The notes below the pieces were generated by a model. The model did no database searches, was not told the origin of the DNA, and saw only the letters and a list, made by a program, of their open reading frames with translations. DNA of 64,000 nucleotides from NCBI RefSeq assembly GCF_900162695.1, contig NZ_FUIH01000007.1, positions 1,302,001 to 1,366,000 of the forward strand, read 5' to 3'. Source of the DNA: Virgibacillus siamensis (GTDB taxonomy: Bacteria; Bacillota; Bacilli; Bacillales; Amphibacillaceae). The stretch's first letter is position 1. Each line of letters begins with the position of its first letter. Shown in pieces: positions 50,921 through 59,541 of the stretch. The translations under genes were made by a program, and so were the position numbers.

Positions 50921-52021
50921 TTATTCTGCAACCATTAGTTCATATCCATTTTTCTCCAAAATCATACGGCTTCCCTGCAAATCTTCTTTGGATGGAACAC
51001 TGAGCCGTAATACACCGGTTATTCCTTCACGAATTTCCAGGATTTGAATGTTTTTAATGCTGATATCCGCTGTTGCCAATATATGGGCAACAGAGGCAAT
51101 TGCCCCGGGCTGATCCCGGATATCAACGTATAAATCATAAAATGACGGAATGGCGCCTTTTTTGGCAGAGCCCAAACCATCACGATAATCTTTCGCCTGT
51201 TGAAGATACGCAGTTATCCCATTTCGGTTATTGTGATCAATAAGATCTTTTATTTCGTTCATTTCGGCAATCCAATCTTCCAGCAAGTGGGACATTTTTT
51301 TTCGGTTATGATAAAAAATATCCTGCCACAATTCCGGATTACTTGAGGCAATCCGGGTAATATCACGAAACCCGCCAGCAGCGAGTTTTGGAATATATGC
51401 ATGTGTGTTCTGCCATTTCCGTGCCTGATGTACAAGAGATGAAGCAATCAGATGCGGAAAATGTGAAATAATACCGGTCATTTCATCATGATCATTTGCA
51501 GGCAAAACGATAAAATTACTCTTCGTGACCCGTAAAATATCTGTCAGTGTATCTACCGCATCATTTCTGCAATTTTTCGAAGGACTTAAAACGTAAATCG
51601 CATTTTCAAATAAATGCTCTTTTGCCGCAATGATTCCATGCTTATGTGATCCTGCCATCGGATGGCCCCCGATGAATTGAATGTTTTTATTCGTAATGGA
51701 CGCTGCCTTTTCCATAACGGTTGATTTAACAGAAGAAACGTCTGTTACGATTACCTCATGGTCAAACTCGGTTTCATCCAATTTGCCAATAATCCTGACC
51801 GTTTCTGAAATGGGTGTACCCAGAATGATAATCTCTGCTTCTTTCAAAGCTGCATTCAAATCCTCACAAGAAGCATCAATAATGCCGTTCTTCAAAGCAA
51901 AGTTAACTGTTTCCGTATCCGAATCAAATCCAATAATATAATTGTTGTTATCGTGTTTCAGACTTTTGGCGAGTGACCCCCCAATAAGTCCAAGGCCAAT
52001 GATGAATATAGTTCGCTTCAA
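50921..52021 (-). CDS. tyrA: Prephenate dehydrogenase with ACT domain
   Basis: Oxidative decarboxylation of prephenate in tyrosine synthesis. 366 residues; NAD motif GLGLIGGSLAKSL, IGGHPMAGSHKHG with the catalytic histidine, and an ACT domain at the end (about 296-366), which senses tyrosine in related enzymes. Overlaps hisC by four bases. Confidence 0.95.
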   Translation of the reverse strand: MKRTIFIIGLGLIGGSLAKSLKHDNNNYIIGFDSDTETVNFALKNGIIDASCEDLNAALKEAEIIILGTPISETVRIIGKLDETEFDHEVIVTDVSSVKSTVMEKAASITNKNIQFIGGHPMAGSHKHGIIAAKEHLFENAIYVLSPSKNCRNDAVDTLTDILRVTKSNFIVLPANDHDEMTGIISHFPHLIASSLVHQARKWQNTHAYIPKLAAGGFRDITRIASSNPELWQDIFYHNRKKMSHLLEDWIAEMNEIKDLIDHNNRNGITAYLQQAKDYRDGLGSAKKGAIPSFYDLYVDIRDQPGAIASVAHILATADISIKNIQILEIREGITGVLRLSVPSKEDLQGSRMILEKNGYELMVAE

Positions 52022-53109
52022 GATTGAATCTCCTCTTTTATGGTGTTGTTCAACTGTAATATTATAGCTTGCAATTGTTTCATATCAGTCTCATTTCCTA
52101 TGGTAACCCGGATTGTCTTCTCTCCCGCGGGTCGTACAATAAAGCCGTTTTGTTGCAAATACTCAAATACTTTTTCGCTGCTGATTGGTGTGGAAATAAA
52201 CAGGAAGTTCGTTTCTGAATCATAATAATGCCAATCAATGGAATCCAGAAATCGTTGAAATTCTTCTTTAATTTTATTGTTTTTTGATATCGACTCGGCG
52301 ATGAATGCATCATCCTCCAATGCAATAAGCGCTGCTTTTTGTGCTATGGAGGAGGTATTGAATGGGCCTCTTACAACATCCAGCTTCGCTGTCAGTTCGG
52401 AATTGCCAATTGCATATCCTATACGTAGTCCTGCCAGCCCATATGCTTTGGAAAAAGTTCTTAACACAAGCAGATTTTTATATTCGGATAAACAATGTAA
52501 AGCATGTATGTCTTTTTCCTTATCGAGATATTCATAATAGGCTTCATCCAGTACAACCAGCACGTTTTCAGGGCATTGATCCAAAAAGGAATAAAATTCA
52601 TTGGATGGAATTGCACACCCTGTTGGATTATTTGGTGAGCAAAGCCAAACCACATTTGTCTTATCATCAATTGCCTCAAGCATTGCCTGCAAGTCGTGGT
52701 AGCCATTTACTACCGGTATTTCTTTAATTTCAGCCCCTTCAATCAAGGCATTATGTTTATACTGCGGAAAGCTGGGTACAGGCATTACTGTATTGACTCC
52801 CGGGTATAGAAATGCACGACAAATAGACGTAATGATTTCATCCGATCCGTTTCCAAAAATAAGCTGATTCTCTTCAACGTTCAATTTTTCCGCCAAAGCT
52901 TTGCGTAATTCGGCGGTATAACCGTCCGGATAAATTTCAAGCGATGGTGAAAATGCATTCAGATTATCAAGTCTGTTTGAGTAACCAAATGGATTTTCAT
53001 TCGACGCCAGCTTTACAATACGTTCCAGACCAAATTGCTCTTTGACCTCACGTATTTGTTTCCCTTGCTTATATGGTGTTAATTCGCCCAAAATTTTTTT
53101 ATAATCCAT
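52018..53109 (-). CDS. hisC: Histidinol-phosphate/aromatic aminotransferase
   Basis: PLP transaminase, 363 residues. LASNENPFGYSNRL, SPNNPTGCAIP, DEAYYEYL and RTFSKAYGLAGLRIGY (PLP lysine) are intact. In bacilli this enzyme serves both histidine synthesis and the last step of tyrosine and phenylalanine; its place inside the aro block and absence of other his genes fit the double role. It directly follows aroB, with the aroH-trp genes of B. subtilis missing between them. Confidence 0.95.
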   Translation of the reverse strand: MDYKKILGELTPYKQGKQIREVKEQFGLERIVKLASNENPFGYSNRLDNLNAFSPSLEIYPDGYTAELRKALAEKLNVEENQLIFGNGSDEIITSICRAFLYPGVNTVMPVPSFPQYKHNALIEGAEIKEIPVVNGYHDLQAMLEAIDDKTNVVWLCSPNNPTGCAIPSNEFYSFLDQCPENVLVVLDEAYYEYLDKEKDIHALHCLSEYKNLLVLRTFSKAYGLAGLRIGYAIGNSELTAKLDVVRGPFNTSSIAQKAALIALEDDAFIAESISKNNKIKEEFQRFLDSIDWHYYDSETNFLFISTPISSEKVFEYLQQNGFIVRPAGEKTIRVTIGNETDMKQLQAIILQLNNTIKEEIQS

Positions 53110-53129
53110 TTATTACCCACCTATCCTTT

Positions 53130-54218
53130 TTATAATCTGGTTGATAGCTTCTTCTTAAATAATTCAAGATGATTCTTTAAATCTGCATCACTGACTTCTA
53201 CCGTTACAGGATGCGCAATAGACTTCAGCAGCACCATTTGTATAGTTGTACCTTCTGTTTTTTTATCAAGTTTCATTGTATTTATAATATGTTGAAGGTC
53301 CATTTCGGGTAATTGTAATGGATAGCTGTTTGTCTCGAGCCAGGAATACAACTTATCAAAAGGCAACTGCACTGAAAACACGGCTTCGCTGACCTGAAGT
53401 GCAAAAAGCATCCCGATTGCAACAGCTTCTCCGTGTGCTATACCGCTGTATCCCTGCAGTGCTTCCAATGCATGGCCGAACGTATGGCCGAAATTCAGAT
53501 GCTTTCGGATTCCTGCCTCCTTTTCATCTGATTCCACCACTTCTGCTTTTATGGCAATTCCTTTATTGATATGGCTGGCAATTTCCGCATTGGTCAATCT
53601 GGATAGTCCGGTCTGCATAAGTTCATCGAAAAAATGACGATCAGCAATCAAGGCTTCTTTCACAATTTCTGCATATCCTGACCTGAACTCCTGTGCGCTC
53701 AGCGAGTGAATAGTGTCAACATCATAAACAACAGCTGCCGGGGAAAAAAAATTACCAATCAGATTTTTTCCTTTCTGATGGTTAATGGCAACCTTTCCCC
53801 CAACACTGCTGTCATGCGCCAGAATTGTTGTCGGCATTTGAACAAAATCAATCCCCCGCATATAAGTTGCTGCAACAAAACCGGCAAGATCACCAACTAC
53901 CCCGCCGCCCAATGCAATAATAAGTGACTTCCTATCCAATCCATAATCAATTGCATCGGAATGCAGCCGGTAAAAGGTATCAATCGATTTCGAGCTTTCT
54001 CCGTGATTAATAATGGATGTATATACACGATCATATTGTATAATGCTGTTTCGAACATCCTCCAAGTAGTGCCGTGCCACCAAATCATCCGTAATAATCA
54101 TTACGGATGAGTATGATTTTGGCAATAGTGATTCGATTTTATATCTGAGCTGCTCGCCGACATATACATCATAAGTTCCGCTATCAGATTTTACCCTGGT
54201 AACTTTCACTAAAAACAC
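53130..54218 (-). CDS. aroB: 3-dehydroquinate synthase
   Basis: NAD-dependent cyclisation of DAHP. 362 residues; GGGVVGDLAGFVAATYMRGI, VQMPTTILAHDSSVGGK and the zinc-binding NFGHTFGHALE are present. Overlaps the aroC 3' end by ten bases. Confidence 0.96.
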   Translation of the reverse strand: MFLVKVTRVKSDSGTYDVYVGEQLRYKIESLLPKSYSSVMIITDDLVARHYLEDVRNSIIQYDRVYTSIINHGESSKSIDTFYRLHSDAIDYGLDRKSLIIALGGGVVGDLAGFVAATYMRGIDFVQMPTTILAHDSSVGGKVAINHQKGKNLIGNFFSPAAVVYDVDTIHSLSAQEFRSGYAEIVKEALIADRHFFDELMQTGLSRLTNAEIASHINKGIAIKAEVVESDEKEAGIRKHLNFGHTFGHALEALQGYSGIAHGEAVAIGMLFALQVSEAVFSVQLPFDKLYSWLETNSYPLQLPEMDLQHIINTMKLDKKTEGTTIQMVLLKSIAHPVTVEVSDADLKNHLELFKKKLSTRL

Positions 54219-55375
54219 CTTATTTCTTCACGATATGCATCGATAGCTTCTTTCAATTTCGGAAACTGATCAAAAGGAAACTGTTCCAACAGAGCTTTGG
54301 CAATTTCAAAAGCAACCACATGTTCCATCACTACGGAGGCAGCAGGAACAGCACAAGAATCTGAACGTTCAATACTTGCGTTAAATGGTTCTTTCGAATC
54401 TATGTCCACGCTTTGCAGCGGTTTATACAAGGTTGGTATGGGCTTCATTACCCCTTTAACAACAATTGGCATACCTGTAGTCATACCACCTTCAAAGCCT
54501 CCCAGACGGTTCGTTTTACGAAAATAACCATCCTGTTCATTCCAGGCTATTTCATCGTGGACATCGCTTCCGTTTCTGCGTGCAGCTTCGAAACCTAGTC
54601 CAAATTCGACTCCTTTGAATGCATTGATACTGATAACACTGCCTGCAATGCGGGAATCCAGTTTGCGATCATAATGGACATAGGATCCAACCCCTGCTGG
54701 CATGCCTTCCACATATACTTCGACAACACCGCCAATTGAATCTCCATCTTTTTTTGCCTTGTCAATTGCGTCCATCATAGGCTGTTCCGCATTTTTATCC
54801 AATGTTCGGACAGGGGATTCTTCTGAAATAGTTTGTCGTTGATTCATACTTAAGGAAGGATTATCTTCAGCAATAATTCCGGCAATTTCTTTTACATATC
54901 CGGATATCTCAATCCCCAAGTGTCTCAAAAGTGTTTTTGCTACAGCCCCTGCCGCTACCCGTGCAGCGGTTTCTCTTGCCGATGATCGTTCCAGTACATT
55001 GCGCATGTCACGATGACCATATTTTAATGCTCCATTCAAATCTGCATGCCCGGGTCTTGGCCGTGAAACAGTTCGTCTGATATTTGTATTTTCTTCCAGC
55101 GGTTCTTCTCCCATGATATCTGTCCAATGTTTAAAATCATCATTGTGTATGACAAGCGAAACAGGAGAGCCGAGTGTATATCCATGACGTACACCACTCA
55201 TTATTTCCGCCAGATCCTTTTCTATCTGCATACGTTTTCCTCTTCCATGTCCTTTTTGTCTCCGAAGCAATGATTCATTGATATTATCAATGGTGAGAGG
55301 CATCCGAGCAGGAAGACCTTCGATTATTGTTGTAAGTTGTTTTCCATGTGATTCACCTGCAGTTAAGTAGCGCAA
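54209..55375 (-). CDS. aroC: Chorismate synthase, TTG start
   Basis: FMN-dependent elimination giving chorismate. 388 residues; LTAGESHGKQLT, RRQKGHGRGKRMQIE and RPGHADLNGALKY plus SSARETAARVAAGAV are standard. AAAGGGGGAT precedes the TTG at 55375; the ATG at 55402 would add nine unlike residues. First gene of the aro operon. B. subtilis has cheR just upstream; here ndk is upstream with no cheR. Confidence 0.95.
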   Translation of the reverse strand: MRYLTAGESHGKQLTTIIEGLPARMPLTIDNINESLLRRQKGHGRGKRMQIEKDLAEIMSGVRHGYTLGSPVSLVIHNDDFKHWTDIMGEEPLEENTNIRRTVSRPRPGHADLNGALKYGHRDMRNVLERSSARETAARVAAGAVAKTLLRHLGIEISGYVKEIAGIIAEDNPSLSMNQRQTISEESPVRTLDKNAEQPMMDAIDKAKKDGDSIGGVVEVYVEGMPAGVGSYVHYDRKLDSRIAGSVISINAFKGVEFGLGFEAARRNGSDVHDEIAWNEQDGYFRKTNRLGGFEGGMTTGMPIVVKGVMKPIPTLYKPLQSVDIDSKEPFNASIERSDSCAVPAASVVMEHVVAFEIAKALLEQFPFDQFPKLKEAIDAYREEIRCF

Positions 55376-55583
55376 AATGATCCCCCTTTTCAGGATTTTC
55401 ATATTACTATATCATATTTGTTTTCATTTTTGTGAAAAAATCATCATTATTTTGCATAAAAATACGAGGCCGGGCTAAAGTGTCTTATCAAAAGAAAGAT
55501 TCCAAAGCGGTACACACCGTCCTGTCTATCTCCCATGTTGGTCGTTTTTGAATTACACTTTTTTAATAAGTCCCAGTCATAAA

Positions 55584-55613
55584 GAAAAAGCCTCCGTGTT
55601 AACGGAGGCTCAG
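55584..55613 (-). terminator. Intrinsic terminator after ndk
   Basis: On the minus strand AGCCTCCGT pairs with ACGGAGGCT followed by TTTTC; separates ndk from aroC. Confidence 0.9.
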
Positions 55614-55618
55614 ACTAT

Positions 55619-56065
55619 TTAATAGATCCATTCACTGTCTTGTTTTGAATAGGACAATACTTCTGCATCCTTAAAGAAGAGTCCAATTTCTCGTTCAGCA
55701 CTTTCCGGTGAATCAGATCCGTGGATAACATTTTTGCCAACAGTCACACCGTAATCACCACGAATCGTGCCTGGTGCAGCTTCAAGTGGATTGGTTTTAC
55801 CCATCATTTCTCTTGCTGTAGCAATAACATTCTCACCTTCCCAAACCATCGCAAAAACCGGACCGGAAGTAATAAAGCTTACCAATTCACCGAAGAATGG
55901 GCGTTCTTTATGTTCACCATAATGATTTTCAGCCAATTCGTTGGTGATTTGCATTAATTTCGCACCAGCTAATTTAAAACCTTTACGTTCAAAACGATTT
56001 ACAATTTCGCCAACCAGATTACGCTGGACGCCATCCGGTTTTACCATTAGAAATGTTTTCTCCAT
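55619..56065 (-). CDS. ndk: Nucleoside diphosphate kinase
   Basis: Equilibrates nucleoside di- and triphosphates. 148 residues; active histidine in NVIHGSDSPESAEREI, and MVKPDGVQRNLVGEI at the start. ATG 56065 after GAGGTG is chosen over 56083. Order hepS-menG-hepT-ndk is as in B. subtilis. Confidence 0.96.
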   Translation of the reverse strand: MEKTFLMVKPDGVQRNLVGEIVNRFERKGFKLAGAKLMQITNELAENHYGEHKERPFFGELVSFITSGPVFAMVWEGENVIATAREMMGKTNPLEAAPGTIRGDYGVTVGKNVIHGSDSPESAEREIGLFFKDAEVLSYSKQDSEWIY

Positions 56066-56145
56066 ATTCAGCACCTCGTTCATATGTATTTATATTTGTC
56101 CAACCGTTAAGAGTTTATCAAATTTTAGTTTAAATAACAATGTTT

Positions 56146-57117
56146 CTAGGAACGTCTTTTACCAATATATTTTGCAATGTTCAATAGCGTTGTTTTTGCT
56201 TTATGATTTGGAACGGAATCAAGTGCATTTAAAGCCTTATTCAAATAATGATCACTTACACTGTAAGACTGTTGGATTGCATTTGTTTTCTTTAATTCAC
56301 TTATTAATCGTTTCATTTCCATTTCTGTTACGTTTTCAGGCGATTGAAAGGTACTCATAAGCATCTGCCTGAAAGACTGATCCTTCATCGCAAACAATAC
56401 AGGCAATGTTATATTGCCCTGCAGCAGGTCATTTCCAGCTGGTTTTCCCAATTCCTCCGCGGAAGAAGTAAAGTCCAGAATATCATCTATGATCTGATAA
56501 GACATACCGATATAATAGCCATACTGATATAATTTATCCTGTTCTTTTTCCGGCAAACCGGAAACGATTGCTCCCAGCTTACAGCTTGTCGCAATAAGCA
56601 GCGCAGTCTTTCGTTTAATTCTTCGCAAATAATCGCGCAGATTTTGGTTCCAATTAAATTTATCCTTTATCTGCTCAATCTCGCCGACAACTACCTGTAC
56701 AATTGTTTTGGACAATTCCTGATGTGCACTGACAGTAGGAATGGTAGTTATATTCTCCAGGGCACGAGCAAGCATATAGTCCCCGGTATACATCGCAACC
56801 CGATTTCCATATAGCTGTTTAATTGTTGCCTTTCCCCTGCGCAGTGATGCATCGTCAATAACATCATCGTGAACCAATGAAGCCATATGAATCAGCTCCA
56901 ATGAAACGGCAACGGTTTTAATGCGATTGAGATTATAATCACCAAACTGCCCGCATAACAAGACAAAAACAGGGCGAATACGTTTCCCCCCTGCTTGAAG
57001 CAATTGCAGTGATGCTTCTCGTAATACAGTCTGTTCGGCTTGAATTGCATTATTTAATGCATGTTCAATAATATCCAGTTCTTTTTTTAAATATCCATAT
57101 GTTTTACTTAATTTCAT
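56146..57117 (-). CDS. hepT: Heptaprenyl diphosphate synthase component II
   Basis: Catalytic prenyltransferase subunit making the menaquinone-7 side chain. 323 residues; both aspartate-rich motifs are present (LVHDDVIDDASLRRG and YQIIDDILDFTS). It needs component I (HepS), encoded two genes upstream. ATG 57117 follows AAAGGTGA. Confidence 0.95.
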   Translation of the reverse strand: MKLSKTYGYLKKELDIIEHALNNAIQAEQTVLREASLQLLQAGGKRIRPVFVLLCGQFGDYNLNRIKTVAVSLELIHMASLVHDDVIDDASLRRGKATIKQLYGNRVAMYTGDYMLARALENITTIPTVSAHQELSKTIVQVVVGEIEQIKDKFNWNQNLRDYLRRIKRKTALLIATSCKLGAIVSGLPEKEQDKLYQYGYYIGMSYQIIDDILDFTSSAEELGKPAGNDLLQGNITLPVLFAMKDQSFRQMLMSTFQSPENVTEMEMKRLISELKKTNAIQQSYSVSDHYLNKALNALDSVPNHKAKTTLLNIAKYIGKRRS

Positions 57118-57160
57118 GCAATTCACCTTTTACCTTGAGTTCCTGTAATAATGGTTATGA

Positions 57161-57865
57161 CTATTTTTTAGTTCCCATATGCATTGCAGCAACGCCGCCT
57201 GTATAACTTTTGATCCATACTTGACTGAATCCCGCCTCCAGAAACATTTCCTTCAGTTTCTTTTTATCCGGGAAACTTTTGGCAGATTCATGAAGCCATG
57301 CATATTCCTTATAGCTTTTAGCAAACAATCGGCCAATCAATGGCATAATAAAACGAAAATATAAATAATATCCTTGACGAAATCCAATCAAAGTCGGTTG
57401 TGATGTTTCAAGACATACAACGTGTCCACCCGGTTTTACAACCCGGTACATTTCTTTTAGAACAGTCATATAATCAGGAACATTACGAAGGCCAAAGCCG
57501 ATTGTAACATAATCAAAAGAATTATCCTCATATGGAAGGCTCATTGCGTTCCCCTGAACAAATGAGAGTTGTTCATACTGAAAACGCTCATTTTTCTTCC
57601 TGGCCACTGAAAGCATGTTAGAACTGAAATCAATACCAATGACCTTGCCATTTTTTCCGGTTGCTTCTGCAAGTGAAAAAGACCAATCTCCAGTTCCACA
57701 ACAGACATCTAGTGCGGTCGTTCCCTCCGCAACTTTCATTCGTTTCATAACATCATTGCGCCATGCCTTATGACGTTTGAATGAAATAATTGAATTCATC
57801 GAATCATAATTGTCATAAATCTTCTCAAAGACGCGATGAACACGTTCCTCTTTGGATTGCTGCAT
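57161..57865 (-). CDS. menG: Demethylmenaquinone methyltransferase
   Basis: Last step of menaquinone synthesis (UbiE family; menH in older B. subtilis naming). 234 residues; VFEKIYDNYDSMNSIISF, LDVCCGTGDWS (SAM site), and GFGLRNVPD. ATG 57865 after AAGGGT is used; the frame opens at 57913 inside hepS. Between hepS and hepT, so prenylation and methylation enzymes are co-expressed. Confidence 0.95.
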   Translation of the reverse strand: MQQSKEERVHRVFEKIYDNYDSMNSIISFKRHKAWRNDVMKRMKVAEGTTALDVCCGTGDWSFSLAEATGKNGKVIGIDFSSNMLSVARKKNERFQYEQLSFVQGNAMSLPYEDNSFDYVTIGFGLRNVPDYMTVLKEMYRVVKPGGHVVCLETSQPTLIGFRQGYYLYFRFIMPLIGRLFAKSYKEYAWLHESAKSFPDKKKLKEMFLEAGFSQVWIKSYTGGVAAMHMGTKK

Positions 57866-57869
57866 TCTT

Positions 57870-58664
57870 TTACCCTTCTTCCACAATGATTCTGGAGTCT
57901 GATGCCTTCCCATTTAACCTTTCCACAAGGCTTGATTTAACTGGTTTCAAATGTAGGGGAAAGTGAACCAATAATGACTTAAGCCGGTTCACACTATTGG
58001 AAATTTGCTGATTGATTATTTCCTTTTCCTGTAAGAGTTCGTAATTCGGAAGGTCAGAATAAATTTCCGATGATGGTAATGTGCCATTCAATTCCAGTTC
58101 ATTTTTTATTCCCAGCAATTTCTTTGTCAACAGCCAATCTGCAGCAGTGCTGCTTATACTATTTTCTTCTGCAAGGTCTGCAACATGCTTAATCAATAAT
58201 GAATCAAGTTTCGATATAATAAATAATAATTCCTCTAGAGATGTTGATTCCCTGTAATATAATTGCATTTTATATTCATTGATTTCCTTAATCGCTGAAG
58301 CAAGTGTATGAACCAATTTTATATCCTCTATTCCGGAAAGGATCAAATAATATAAACCACTATAGTAATCACCAGCAAGCACTGACAACTGTTTTGCTTT
58401 GCTTTCCCGTGCCGTTTGTTCCGGTTCATTGGATTGCGGTACTAAATCATGCGTATCCAGGGCCATTTGAACAAGCATTGTAGTAACGATGTAATTTTCT
58501 TTTTGAAATTCGGTTAATGTCGTATTTTCCAATACGTTAAATAAAATGAACAGCTTATCATCATTAATTTCCGGAATTTGCACGTATTCATCCAAGTAGG
58601 TGTGCTTCATCTTCTTACGTATTAATGATTTAAAGTTGTTCAGATCCAAATCGGAAGTCTGCAA
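57870..58664 (-). CDS. hepS: Heptaprenyl diphosphate synthase component I
   Basis: Non-catalytic partner of HepT, fixing product length. About 264 residues, all helical; ENYIVTTMLVQMALDTHD and QLSVLAGDYYSGLYYLIL are the family hallmarks. Start is uncertain: TTG 58664 follows GGGTGG and aligns with the usual N-terminus, whereas ATG 58691 has no ribosome-binding site. In B. subtilis mtrB and folE lie between hbs and hepS; here only a 200-base gap is present. Confidence 0.88.
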   Translation of the reverse strand: MQTSDLDLNNFKSLIRKKMKHTYLDEYVQIPEINDDKLFILFNVLENTTLTEFQKENYIVTTMLVQMALDTHDLVPQSNEPEQTARESKAKQLSVLAGDYYSGLYYLILSGIEDIKLVHTLASAIKEINEYKMQLYYRESTSLEELLFIISKLDSLLIKHVADLAEENSISSTAADWLLTKKLLGIKNELELNGTLPSSEIYSDLPNYELLQEKEIINQQISNSVNRLKSLLVHFPLHLKPVKSSLVERLNGKASDSRIIVEEG

Positions 58665-58844
58665 AACAACCACCCGTGCCCTTTCATACATTCAGATTAA
58701 TAAAGACATTATAGCATATTTTATAGGTGTTCCATAATTATAATTTATTATCAGAATACATGGAAAACAGTTACCGGCAAATTAACATTCACTGTTCACT
58801 TCTCCATAACTATTCTAATCTAATTCAGGCTAAATTTTACAAAG

Positions 58845-58876
58845 AAAAAAGGGCACGTAAACACGTGCCCTTTTTC
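58845..58876 (-). terminator. Intrinsic terminator after hup
   Basis: On the minus strand AAAAAGGGCACGTG pairs with CACGTGCCCTTTTTT; strong stem and T-run. Confidence 0.93.
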
Positions 58877-58891
58877 GCCCTATGTACCTTA

Positions 58892-59164
58892 TTACTTAAC
58901 GCTCTCTTTTAGGGCTTTTCCTGGTTTGAATGCAGGAACCTTGCTTGCAGGAATTTTGATTTCTTCCCCTGTTTGAGGGTTACGACCTTTACGAGCAGAA
59001 CGCTCACGTACTTCAAAATTCCCGAATCCGATCAATTGTACTTTTTCACCTTTTTTAAGTGAATCCATGACAGATTCGAAGACTGCATCTACAGCTTTTG
59101 TAGCATCCTTTTTAGAAAGCTCGCTCTTTTCTGCGACTGCATTTACTAAGTCTGTTTTGTTCAT
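58892..59164 (-). CDS. hup: HU-type DNA-binding protein
   Basis: Nucleoid protein that bends DNA (hbs in B. subtilis). 90 residues; MNKTDLVNAVAEKSELSKKDA…, GFGNFEVRERSARKGRNPQTGE and a basic arm with the intercalating proline (IPASKVPAFKPGK). GGAGGAGGTGA precedes ATG 59164; the longer frame (59212) contains this site. Confidence 0.97.
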   Translation of the reverse strand: MNKTDLVNAVAEKSELSKKDATKAVDAVFESVMDSLKKGEKVQLIGFGNFEVRERSARKGRNPQTGEEIKIPASKVPAFKPGKALKESVK

Positions 59165-59537
59165 GATATTCACCTCCTCCCAAAAGTTCAATCGACACTG
59201 GAACAAAATCACCTAATTTCATTTGTTCCCAATTTGCCATTTTTTATACGCAATGCCACCAATTCATTGATGACAAGGCTTATATTAACTGAGATTAAAG
59301 CAAAATTCAACAATAAGTGCCTAATTTTACGGGATTTATTTTATTTTTAGCTAATTTTTCCCATGAGTTTATCCAAAATTTACAAATGATGGAAAATCCT
59401 TGTCATCACTAGAGGCACCAACTATTGAATGCATCATTTTAACCTCTTTATAAACTATACGACAGAAGATGTCAAATTCCTGCTGTTCATCAAAAAAAAA
59501 TTTAATTTAAACAAAAAAAAAGCAACCTTTTCAGCTG
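59165..59537. other. spoIVA-hup intergenic region
   Basis: About 370 bases holding the spoIVA terminator at its right end and the hup promoter at 59282-59310. The remaining bases have no visible gene or RNA element. Confidence 0.5.
59282..59310 (-). promoter_or_regulatory. SigmaA-like promoter of hup
   Basis: On the minus strand TTGAAT (59310-59305), 17-base spacer, TAATAT (59287-59282). It lies about 118 bases before the hup start. Confidence 0.6.
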
Positions 59538-59541
59538 CTAG
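59513..59541 (-). terminator. Intrinsic terminator of spoIVA overlapping its stop codon
   Basis: On the minus strand AGCAGC pairs with GTTGCT (one G-T) followed by eight T residues; the TAG stop (59540-59538) is next to or within the first arm. Confidence 0.7.
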
